From Pseudomonadota bacterium (lineage in GTDB: Bacteria; Pseudomonadota; Alphaproteobacteria; Rhizobiales; Xanthobacteraceae), in the NCBI GenBank assembly GCA_963205465.1, contig CAUJKG010000382.1:1-13141 (forward strand): a stretch of 13,141 nucleotides of DNA, given 5' to 3'. This document shows, in pieces, positions 1 to 6,907 of the stretch (positions are counted from its first letter, which is position 1; the number at the start of each line of letters is the position of its first letter). Both the position numbers and the translations under genes were made by a program. The notes under the pieces are model-generated. The model was not told the origin of the DNA. It did not search any database and saw only the letters and a list, made by a program, of their open reading frames with translations.

Positions 1-92
1 CGTGGGATTATTACAAGGTGCTGCGGACCATTCCGGCCAAAGACGCCGTGCAACCGCTTGCCGACAGCAAGTGCGCGCTCGTGAAGAAATAA
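1..92 (+). CDS. C-terminal end of a probable ABC transporter substrate-binding protein (LivK-like), partial
   Basis: Only the last 29 codons are in the window, read in the frame starting at base 3 and ending with TAA at 90-92. The visible tail begins W-D-Y-Y-K-V-L and ends with C-A-L-V-K-K. From memory, this W-D-Y-Y-K ... P-L ... C-x-L-V-K-K ending is typical of periplasmic branched-chain amino acid or urea-type substrate-binding proteins in Hyphomicrobiales, which deliver ligand to an inner-membrane ABC importer. The assignment rests on that short tail alone, and the substrate cannot be told. The gene runs tail to tail with uvrD, with 28 bases between the two stop codons and no clear terminator hairpin in the gap. 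Confidence 0.55.
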   Translation, partial: WDYYKVLRTIPAKDAVQPLADSKCALVKK

Positions 93-120
93 GTCAGAAG
101 CGAAAGGGCCGGCGGGAGGC

Positions 121-2493
121 TCACGCCTTCTTGAGAAAGGAGGCGACCAGCTTCTTCTCGCCGGCCTTGTCGAACTCGACGATCACCTTCGTGCCTTCGA
201 CTTCCATGATCTCGCCATAGCCGAACTTTTCGTGGAACACACGGTCGCCGATTTCGAAGTCGGCGGCAGGACCGCTGGAGCGCGCGAGAATTTCGCCATC
301 GATCGTGACCGGCCCACGGTTATATCCGCGGCGCTGTTCGGAGAATCCGCCGCCGCGGCGCTGCTGTGCGCGCTGCCATCCCGGTGTCGAATAGCCCGAC
401 GTGAACGGCTCGGCGCGGTCGAAGCGGCTCTGGATCTGCGCGGCATAACTGCCGCCGCCATCGACTATCTCGATATGCTCTTCCGGCAATTCGTCGAGGA
501 AGCGGCTCTTGAGATTCGAATTCCACATGCCATGCGTCAGCCGCCGCGAGGCATAGGAGATATAGGCGCGTTGCTTCGCCCGCGTGAGGCCGACATGCGC
601 GAGCCGCCGCTCTTCCTCGAGCCCAGCCTGCCCGCTTTCGTCGAGCGAGCGCTGATGCGGAAGAATGCCTTCCTCCCAGCCCGGCAGGAACACGGTGTCG
701 AACTCGAGCCCCTTGGCCGAATGCAGCGTCATCAGGTTGACGGCATCGACCTCGCCGCCTTCGATGGTATCCATCACCAGTGAGACATGCTCGAGAAAGC
801 CCTGCATGTTCTCGAACTGCTCCATCGAGCGCACGAGTTCCTTGAGGTTTTCCAGCCGGCCCGCAGCCTGCGCCGACTTGTCGTTCTTCCACATCTCCGT
901 GTAACCGGACTCATCGAGCACGATGCGGGCAAGCTCGGTGTGCGGGCTTTTTTCAAGCTCGACGCGCCAGCGGTCGAATTGTGCGATCAGGTCGCGCAAT
1001 GAGCCGCGGGGCTTCGGCTTCAATTCATCGGTCGAGGAAATCACGCGAGCCGCTTCCAGGAGCGGCACTTCATGCTGGCGCGCATAATCATGCAGCATCT
1101 GCATCGTGGTGTCGCCCAAACCCCGCTTCGGCACGTTGACGATCCGCTCGAAAGCGAGCCCATCCGCCGGCGACACGATCACACGGAAATAAGCGAGCGC
1201 GTCGCGAATTTCCTGCCGCTCGTAGAAGCGCGGACCACCGATCACGCGATACGGTAACCCGAGCGTGATGAAGCGCTCTTCGAGTTCGCGCATCTGGAAC
1301 GACGCGCGGACTAAAATGGCGATATCGGAGAGCTTGTGCTGCTTGCGCTGCAACTGCTCGATCTCCTCGCCGATCTGGCGGGCCTCCTCGCCCGAGTCCC
1401 AGCTATCGGTGATCTTGATCGGCTCACCCGGCTCGTCCTCGGTGCGGAGCGTCTTGCCGAGACGGCTTTTGTTCCTCGCAATCAGATGCGAGGCGGCGCC
1501 GAGAATATTGGCGGTCGAGCGATAATTGCGCTCGAGCCGGATCACCTTCGCACCGGGAAAATCCTGTTCGAAACGCAGGATGTTATCGACGTCCGCGCCG
1601 CGCCAGCCATAGATCGACTGGTCGTCGTCGCCGACGCAGCAGATGTTGCGCGTGCCCTGCGCCAAAAGCCGCAACCACAGATATTGCGCGACGTTGGTGT
1701 CCTGATATTCGTCGACCAGCATGTAGCGGAAGCGCTGCTGATATTGCGCGAGCACCTCGGCATTGTTCTGAAACAGGCGAAGATTTTCCAGCAGCAGGTC
1801 GCCGAAGTCGACCGCGTTCAGCACCTTCAGCCGCTGCTGATATTGAACGTAAAGCTCCTTGCCTTTTCCGTTCGCGAACGACATGGCCTCGCCCGCCGGC
1901 ACCTGATCGGGGCCAAGGCCGCGGTTCTTCCAGCCGTCGAGATAACCGGCAAAGAGCCGCGCGGGCCAGCGCTTCTCATCGATATTCGCCGCTTGCAAAA
2001 GCTGCTTGATGAGGCGGATCTGATCGTCGGTATCGAGAATGGTGAAGTTGGGATTCAAGCCCACGAGTTCGGCGTGACGCCGCAGGATCTTCGCGCCGAT
2101 GGAGTGGAACGTGCCCATCCACGGCATGCCCTCGACGATATCGCCGACCATGTGGCCGACGCGCTCTTTCATTTCGCGCGCGGCCTTGTTGGTGAAGGTG
2201 ACCGAGAGAATGTTCGAGGGCCGCGCCCGGCCGGTCGCGAGCAGATGCGCGATCCTCGTCGTCAGCACGCGCGTCTTGCCCGTGCCCGCACCGGCAAGCA
2301 CCAGCACCGGACCGTCGAGCGTCTGCACCGCCTCCAGTTGCTCGGGATTCAGTCCCGCAAGATAGGGTGCCGGCCGCGACGGCGCGGAAGCGCGCGGCGC
2401 CGGAACCGGCATTTCGTCGAGTGGAAACGGTTTGAATTGCGGATCGGCCACGAGCGCTTTCGGATTTTTGTGATTCTGAGAGGAAAATGGCAT
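121..2493 (-). CDS. uvrD: ATP-dependent DNA helicase UvrD/PcrA (superfamily 1A, 3'-5')
   Basis: A 790-residue SF1 helicase with the full motif set: Q motif around Q52, Walker A AGAGTGKT (67-74), Walker B DEYQDTN (261-267), motif III GDDDQSIYGWRGA (288-300), motif IV ERNYRST (321-327), motif V with T-L-H-S-A-K-G-L-E-F (589-598) and motif VI with V-G-L-T-R-A-K (634-640). After an Arg/Gly-rich linker (about 705-730), the last 45 residues (about 746-790) form the G-D-R-V-F-H-x-x-F-G-x-G tail. In UvrD/PcrA that tail is a Tudor-like fold that contacts RNA polymerase. The family unwinds DNA in nucleotide excision and mismatch repair and clears stalled polymerases. About 45 Pro/Ala-rich residues precede the Q motif. 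The reading frame stays open far upstream, antisense to the aminopeptidase gene, so the start is uncertain: ATG 2493 is chosen, ATG 2505 is an alternative, and neither has a clear Shine-Dalgarno. Family call is near certain; the start is not. Confidence 0.95.
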   Translation of the reverse strand: MPFSSQNHKNPKALVADPQFKPFPLDEMPVPAPRASAPSRPAPYLAGLNPEQLEAVQTLDGPVLVLAGAGTGKTRVLTTRIAHLLATGRARPSNILSVTFTNKAAREMKERVGHMVGDIVEGMPWMGTFHSIGAKILRRHAELVGLNPNFTILDTDDQIRLIKQLLQAANIDEKRWPARLFAGYLDGWKNRGLGPDQVPAGEAMSFANGKGKELYVQYQQRLKVLNAVDFGDLLLENLRLFQNNAEVLAQYQQRFRYMLVDEYQDTNVAQYLWLRLLAQGTRNICCVGDDDQSIYGWRGADVDNILRFEQDFPGAKVIRLERNYRSTANILGAASHLIARNKSRLGKTLRTEDEPGEPIKITDSWDSGEEARQIGEEIEQLQRKQHKLSDIAILVRASFQMRELEERFITLGLPYRVIGGPRFYERQEIRDALAYFRVIVSPADGLAFERIVNVPKRGLGDTTMQMLHDYARQHEVPLLEAARVISSTDELKPKPRGSLRDLIAQFDRWRVELEKSPHTELARIVLDESGYTEMWKNDKSAQAAGRLENLKELVRSMEQFENMQGFLEHVSLVMDTIEGGEVDAVNLMTLHSAKGLEFDTVFLPGWEEGILPHQRSLDESGQAGLEEERRLAHVGLTRAKQRAYISYASRRLTHGMWNSNLKSRFLDELPEEHIEIVDGGGSYAAQIQSRFDRAEPFTSGYSTPGWQRAQQRRGGGFSEQRRGYNRGPVTIDGEILARSSGPAADFEIGDRVFHEKFGYGEIMEVEGTKVIVEFDKAGEKKLVASFLKKA

Positions 2494-2610
2494 CGCAGGT
2501 GCCATTTGGCGAGGGTCGAGGCCCAAATGCCGCGGAAATTGCGGCGTAAATAGGCGCTGCCAGCACTTCCTGCTATGCCGGGAAGGAACCGGAGTCGTCA
2601 AATTACCCGC

Positions 2611-4434
2611 ATGTTCGAAGCGAAATTCCAGACCTTCACGGACGAAGGCGACAAGACCCAATCCGGCGCGCGGCTCAAAGCGCTTCGCGCGGAACTTCGG
2701 AGACAGGGCCTCGACGCCTTCCTCTTCTCGCGCGCCGACGAGCATCAGAACGAATATGTGCCGCCTTCGGAAGAACGCGTGGCCTGGCTCACGGGCTTCA
2801 CCGGCTCGGCAGCCGTTGTCGCGGTACTTGCCGACAAGGCCGCACTCTTCACCGACGGCCGCTACACGCTGCAGGCCAAAGACCAGATCGATGGCAAGCT
2901 GTTCTCGATCGAACACATGGTCGAGAAACCCGCGAGCAAATGGCTTGCCGAAAATCTCCCGGCCGGAGCCGTGCTCGGCTACGACCCCTGGCGCACCACC
3001 GCCGATGGCGTCGAGCGGCTGGAAAAGGCGGCGAAGGAATCCGGCAGCCGGCTTGCGCCGGTCAAGGAAAACCCGATCGATAAAATCTGGAGCGACCGTC
3101 CCGCCCCGCCGCTGACACCGGTGGTGCTCCATGGCCTCCAGTATTCCGGCGAAGAGGCGGAGAAGAAGATCGCGCGCATCCGCGAAGTGCTGGCGAAGGA
3201 AAAGATCGGCGTCGCCGTGCTTTCCGATCCCGCCTCGATTGCCTGGACCTTCAACATTCGCGGCAACGATGTCGCGCATACGCCGCTGCCGCTCTCCTGG
3301 GCGATCCTGCCGCGCGAGGGCGAACCGCAGTTGTTCATCGACAGCCGCAAGCTCTCCAACGAAGTACGTGACGCGCTCGCCGCCCTCGCCGATATACGCG
3401 AACCGCGCGAACTCGAAGTCGAACTGCACGAAGCCGCGCGCGGCAAAACCGTGCGGCTCGATTCCGCGACCGCACCGTCAAGGCTCGCGGAAATCGTGAA
3501 AGCCGCTGGCGGCAACATTTCCAAGGGCAGCGATCCGGTTACGAACCTCAAAGCGATCAAGAACGAAGCCGAGATCGCGGGGATGCGCGCGGCGCACTTG
3601 CGCGACGGCGCCGCGCTCACGCGCTATCTCGCCTGGCTGGATCGCGAAACGCCGGGCGGCAACATTTCCGAGATCGATGCGGTAGCCGCGCTCGAAACCT
3701 TTCGCCGCGAAACCGGCGTGCTCAAGGACATCTCCTTCCCGACCATTTCCGGCGCAGGGCCGAACGGCGCGATCGTGCACTACCGCGTCACCGAAGCGAC
3801 CAATCGCAAGCTCAAGAGCGGCGAACTCTTTCTCGTCGACAGCGGCGCGCAATACGAAGACGGCACCACCGATGTCACCCGCACCGTCGCCATCGGCGAA
3901 CCTACGCAAGAAATGCGCGAGCGCTTCACGCTGGTGCTCAAGGGGCACATCGCGGTCGCGCGTGCGACCTTCCCGGAAGGCACCAGCGGCGCGCAACTCG
4001 ATCCCTTCGCGCGGCGCGCGTTGTGGGAAGCGGGGTTGGACTTCGACCACGGCACCGGCCACGGCGTCGGCAGCTACCTTTCGGTGCATGAAGGTCCGGC
4101 GCGCATCTCGAAGCTCGGCAACACACCACTCCTGCCCGGCATGATTCTCTCGAACGAGCCTGGCTATTACAAAGCCGGCGGCTATGGCATCCGCATCGAA
4201 AACCTGTTGCTGGTCGAACCGCGCAAACAGGGCATTGAAAAGCCGCTGCTCGGTTTCGAAACGCTGACCTTCGCGCCCATCGATCTCCGGCTCATCGAGC
4301 CTACTTTGCTTTCCTTTGAAGAGATCGCCTGGCTCAACGGCTATCACGCGCAAGTGCGCGAGAAGATCGGCAAGCAGATCGACCCGCAGGACGGCATCTG
4401 GCTCGAACAGGCGACCGCGCCCATTGTCTCCTGA
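2611..4434 (+). CDS. pepP: Xaa-Pro aminopeptidase (aminopeptidase P, M24B family, large three-domain form)
   Basis: A 607-residue cytosolic metallopeptidase that removes an N-terminal residue preceding proline. The length and layout match the roughly 600-residue form related to eukaryotic XPNPEP1: two creatinase-like N domains (about 20-150 and 160-310), the pita-bread M24 domain (about 325-540) and a C-terminal extension (to 607). The dinuclear metal ligands are all visible: D410 and D421 (D-S-G ... T-T-D-V-T-R-T), H484 in HGTGHGVG, E516 in N-E-P-G-Y-Y and E530 in R-I-E-N. H480 and H493 match the other conserved active-site histidines. An in-frame ATG lies at 2575, but the protein there has 12 extra basic residues, and the homologues I remember begin M-F-x-x-K-F-Q, so 2611 is chosen; a weak GGAG sits at 2591-2594. 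The gene is divergent from uvrD. A 65-base gap precedes the small membrane-protein gene downstream. No signal peptide is visible. Confidence 0.93.
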   Translation: MFEAKFQTFTDEGDKTQSGARLKALRAELRRQGLDAFLFSRADEHQNEYVPPSEERVAWLTGFTGSAAVVAVLADKAALFTDGRYTLQAKDQIDGKLFSIEHMVEKPASKWLAENLPAGAVLGYDPWRTTADGVERLEKAAKESGSRLAPVKENPIDKIWSDRPAPPLTPVVLHGLQYSGEEAEKKIARIREVLAKEKIGVAVLSDPASIAWTFNIRGNDVAHTPLPLSWAILPREGEPQLFIDSRKLSNEVRDALAALADIREPRELEVELHEAARGKTVRLDSATAPSRLAEIVKAAGGNISKGSDPVTNLKAIKNEAEIAGMRAAHLRDGAALTRYLAWLDRETPGGNISEIDAVAALETFRRETGVLKDISFPTISGAGPNGAIVHYRVTEATNRKLKSGELFLVDSGAQYEDGTTDVTRTVAIGEPTQEMRERFTLVLKGHIAVARATFPEGTSGAQLDPFARRALWEAGLDFDHGTGHGVGSYLSVHEGPARISKLGNTPLLPGMILSNEPGYYKAGGYGIRIENLLLVEPRKQGIEKPLLGFETLTFAPIDLRLIEPTLLSFEEIAWLNGYHAQVREKIGKQIDPQDGIWLEQATAPIVS

Positions 4435-4494
4435 CGTGCGGAACTCTCGGAAACGAGACGCGTTACCTCTCGGGATGGCAATAGACACGAGAGG
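4434..4494 (+). promoter_or_regulatory. Two stem-loops in the leader of the DUF3309 gene, the second covering its Shine-Dalgarno
   Basis: Four complementary blocks sit in a row: tctcg (4445-4449), cgaga (4454-4458), cctctcg (4466-4472) and cgagagg (4488-4494). The first two form a 5-bp stem with a GAAA tetraloop. That stem can extend outward with bases 4434-4438 against 4459-4463, including one G-T wobble, across a 6-base bulge. The last two form a perfect 7-bp stem with a 15-base loop, and its 3' arm contains the GAGAGG ribosome binding site (4489-4494). Because the blocks share sequence, the second and third can pair instead (5 bp, 9-base loop), which would free the ribosome binding site. 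A regulatory role is inferred from pairing only. No T-run follows, so a terminator for pepP is not supported. Confidence 0.35.
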
Positions 4495-4499
4495 CGCTC

Positions 4500-4655
4500 A
4501 TGCTTTCGACGATCCTGATCGTACTATTGATTCTGATTCTGATCGGCGCCCTGCCGCGCTGGGGCTACAGCACGAACTGGGGCTATGGCCCCGGCGGCTT
4601 AGTCGGCGTGATTCTGATCATCGTGATCGTATTGGCGCTGGCGGGAAGGATTTAG
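4500..4655 (+). CDS. DUF3309-type small two-helix membrane protein
   Basis: A 51-codon gene with ATG at 4500, TAG at 4653-4655, and a GAGAGG Shine-Dalgarno 5 bases upstream. The product has two strongly hydrophobic stretches (residues about 3-18 and 34-49) joined by a short loop L-P-R-W-G-Y ... W-G-Y-G-P-G-G, and ends G-R-I. This arrangement (hydrophobic start, G-A-L-P-x-W, a W-G-Y-G-P turn, hydrophobic end with G-R-I) matches the DUF3309 family as I remember it. The family consists of proteins of about 50 residues common in proteobacteria and of unknown function. It is predicted to be an inner-membrane hairpin with little exposed outside the turn. It sits between pepP and a palindromic repeat, on the pepP strand, and may be co-transcribed with pepP or have its own promoter. 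Genes this short are easily missed in annotation. Confidence 0.85.
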   Translation: MLSTILIVLLILILIGALPRWGYSTNWGYGPGGLVGVILIIVIVLALAGRI

Positions 4656-4715
4656 GTTGGCACTCACAGTTCGCGAGGCTCGTTTAAGCTCACCTTCCTC
4701 ACCATGAGACTACTG

Positions 4716-4792
4716 TTGTCATTCCGGATCGCCGCGGAGCCTGTCATCGGGCGCGCGCAAGCGCGGCCCGTTGGCGGCGTCCGGAATGACAA
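4716..4792. repeat. Compound palindromic intergenic element (REP-like)
   Basis: Perfect 13-bp inverted arms, TTGTCATTCCGGA (4716-4728) and TCCGGAATGACAA (4780-4792), extend after a 1-base bulge by six more pairs (4730-4735 with 4774-4779). Inside is a second hairpin: CGGGC (4748-4752) with GCCCG (4766-4770), plus CGCG (4754-4757) with CGCG (4762-4765) around a 4-base loop. The whole 77 bases fold into a long stem with an internal hairpin. GTCATTCCGG-type palindromes are, from memory, dispersed in many copies between genes of Hyphomicrobiales, so this is called a repeat although only one copy is in the window. It lies between the convergent DUF3309 and ligA genes, ending 7 bases before the ligA stop, where a stem could also slow transcripts or protect their 3' ends. 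No T-run flanks either arm. Confidence 0.75.
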
Positions 4793-4799
4793 GGTCTTA

Positions 4800-6899
4800 T
4801 TACTTCTTCCCAATCAACTTGAACCAGTCGTCCTCGCTCAGCACCGCAACGCCGTGCTTCTGCGCTTCTTTCAGCTTCGACCCCGCACCAGGGCCGGCGA
4901 CCACGTAGTCCGTTTTCTTCGAGACTGAACCGGCGACCTTCGCACCCAGCCGCTCAGCCATGGCTTTCGCTTCGTCGCGGGTCATCTGCTCGAGCGCGCC
5001 GGTGAAAACCACCGTCTTGCCGGAAACGGCGCTATCCTTCGCGACCGCCTCCATCGGCTCGATCTCGATTTCAGCGAGCAGCGCGTCGAGCGCTTTCATG
5101 TTCTTCTTTTCCTTGAAGAACTCGACCACCGCTTCGGCCACGATCTCGCCGATGCCGTTCACGTTATTCATTTCCGCCAAAGCATCCGCGTCACCTGCGC
5201 CCGAAGCAAGCGCCGCCTCGCGCAGCGCTTCCATGGTGCCGTAGTGACGCGCGAGCCTTGTCGCGTTGGTCTCGCCGATATGGCGGATGCCCAGCGCAAA
5301 CAACACGCGATTGAACGCGATCTTCCGCCGCACATTGATTGCATCAAACAGATTGCGCACCGAGGTCGCGCCGAAGCCCTCTTCGTTCTCGAGCTTGATT
5401 TTTCCGTTGCGCTTTTCCAGCGTGAAAATATCGGCGGGCTGCCGCACCCAGCCCTTCTCGAAGAAGAACTCGATCTGCTTTTCCCCGAGTCCGTCGATAT
5501 CGAAGGCATTGCGCGACACGAAGTGAATGAGCGTCTGCACCTCCTGCGCCGGGCAGACGAGCCCGCCGGTGCAGCGGCGGTCGACCTCGCCGTCCTCGCG
5601 CACGGCATGGCTGCCGCAGATCGGACAGGTTTTCGGACACTCATATTGCTTCTTGCCGCGCGGCTTGTCCTCGACGACGCCGAGCACCTGCGGGATCACG
5701 TCGCCCGCGCGCTGGATCGTGACGGTATCGCCGACCCGCACGCCGAGCCGCTCGATCTCGTCCTCGTTGTGCAGGGTCGCGTTCTGCACCACAACGCCAC
5801 CGACCGTGACGGGCTCGAGCTTCGCGACCGGCGTCAGCTTGCCGGTGCGGCCGACCTGAATCTCGATCGCCTTGACGATGGTGGTGGCCTTCTCGGCCGC
5901 GAATTTATGCGCAATCGCCCAGCGGGGGCTGCGCGAAACGAAGCCAAGCCGCTCCTGCCAATCCAACCGGTCCACTTTGTAGACCACGCCGTCGATATCG
6001 TAAGGCAGCTTCGCCCGCTCACTCTCGATCTTGCGGTAATGCGCGAGCAGTTCTTCCACGCTCCGGCATTTCACCATAAGCGCGTTAACCGGCAGGCCCC
6101 AGCGCTTCATCATGGCGACCGATTCCGATTGCGTATCAGCGGGCGGATGGCTCGCCTCACCCCAGGTATAGGCGAAGAATTTCAGAGGCCGCTGCGCCGT
6201 CATGTTCGGATCGATCTGGCGGAGCGAACCGGCCGCAGTGTTGCGCGGATTGACGTAAAGGGCTTTGCCTTCCTGCTCCTGCCGCTTGTTCAGCGCGAGG
6301 AAGTCTTCTTTCGTCATGTAGACTTCGCCGCGCGCCTCGAACACGTCCGGCACGCCCTTGCCTTTGAGTTCGTGCGGAATGTCCTTGATGGTGCGGATGT
6401 TAGCGGTGACGTCCTCGCCTTCCGCGCCGTCGCCGCGCGTCGCCGCCACCGCAAGTTTGCCTTGCTCGTAACGGATCGAACAGGAAAGTCCGTCGATCTT
6501 GGGCTCGGCGGTAATGACGAGGTCGTCTTTCTCGGAAAGACGCAGGAACCGCCGGACCCGCTCCACGAAATCGGTGACGTCCTCCGCGCTGAAGGCGTTG
6601 CCGAGCGAAAGCATCGGCACCGCGTGGCGGACTTTCTTGAACTTCCCCGAAGGTGCCGCGCCGACCTTGTGTGAAAGGCTGGTCAGCGTGCGCAGATCGG
6701 GAAACGCCAACTCGATCGCCTCGTAGCGGCGGCGCAGCGCATCGTAGTCGGCGTCCGAAATCGTCGGCTTGTCCTGCTGGTAATAGCGCCGGTCGTGCTG
6801 CTCGATCTGCAGTTCGAGGCGCACATGTTCGGCCTTCGCCTCTTTCAGCGAGAGCGCTTCGACCGGCTTTTCGCCGGCGGGTTTTGCCTTCTTCGCCAT
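4800..6899 (-). CDS. ligA: NAD+-dependent DNA ligase LigA
   Basis: A full-length 699-residue bacterial replicative ligase, which seals nicks in Okazaki fragments and repair patches using NAD+. Domains in order are: Ia NAD-binding region with Y-Y ... D-x-P-T-I-S-D-A-D-Y-D (39-52); the adenylation domain with KIDG and adenylated lysine K134; the OB fold (about 340-415); a Cys4 zinc finger (C425, C428, C443, C449); the helix-hairpin-helix region (about 455-600, including G-I-R-H-I-G-E-T-N at 537-545); and a C-terminal BRCT domain (about 624-699). ATG 6899 gives the expected short lysine-rich start and lies 8 bases after the recN stop, so translation is probably linked to recN. No strong Shine-Dalgarno is seen there; only GAG directly precedes the ATG. 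Nothing is missing or broken. The gene faces the DUF3309 gene, with a palindrome in between. Confidence 0.98.
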   Translation of the reverse strand: MAKKAKPAGEKPVEALSLKEAKAEHVRLELQIEQHDRRYYQQDKPTISDADYDALRRRYEAIELAFPDLRTLTSLSHKVGAAPSGKFKKVRHAVPMLSLGNAFSAEDVTDFVERVRRFLRLSEKDDLVITAEPKIDGLSCSIRYEQGKLAVAATRGDGAEGEDVTANIRTIKDIPHELKGKGVPDVFEARGEVYMTKEDFLALNKRQEQEGKALYVNPRNTAAGSLRQIDPNMTAQRPLKFFAYTWGEASHPPADTQSESVAMMKRWGLPVNALMVKCRSVEELLAHYRKIESERAKLPYDIDGVVYKVDRLDWQERLGFVSRSPRWAIAHKFAAEKATTIVKAIEIQVGRTGKLTPVAKLEPVTVGGVVVQNATLHNEDEIERLGVRVGDTVTIQRAGDVIPQVLGVVEDKPRGKKQYECPKTCPICGSHAVREDGEVDRRCTGGLVCPAQEVQTLIHFVSRNAFDIDGLGEKQIEFFFEKGWVRQPADIFTLEKRNGKIKLENEEGFGATSVRNLFDAINVRRKIAFNRVLFALGIRHIGETNATRLARHYGTMEALREAALASGAGDADALAEMNNVNGIGEIVAEAVVEFFKEKKNMKALDALLAEIEIEPMEAVAKDSAVSGKTVVFTGALEQMTRDEAKAMAERLGAKVAGSVSKKTDYVVAGPGAGSKLKEAQKHGVAVLSEDDWFKLIGKK

Positions 6900-6907
6900 C
6901 TCAAAAA

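Noticed and set aside
2494..3429. The uvrD reading frame extends about 310 codons upstream of the chosen start
   Set aside because: The extension is antisense to the aminopeptidase gene, which has complete catalytic residues, and the extended peptide has no helicase or other recognisable sequence. UvrD proteins start shortly before the Q motif.
3478..4488. A 336-codon open frame on the minus strand, antisense to the aminopeptidase gene
   Set aside because: Shadow frame over the metal-binding M24 domain; no domain or ribosome binding site seen.
5244..6674. A 476-codon open frame on the plus strand, antisense to ligA
   Set aside because: Shadow of ligA codon periodicity; its composition (Arg, His, Asp, Leu) is typical of antisense frames, and no motif is seen.
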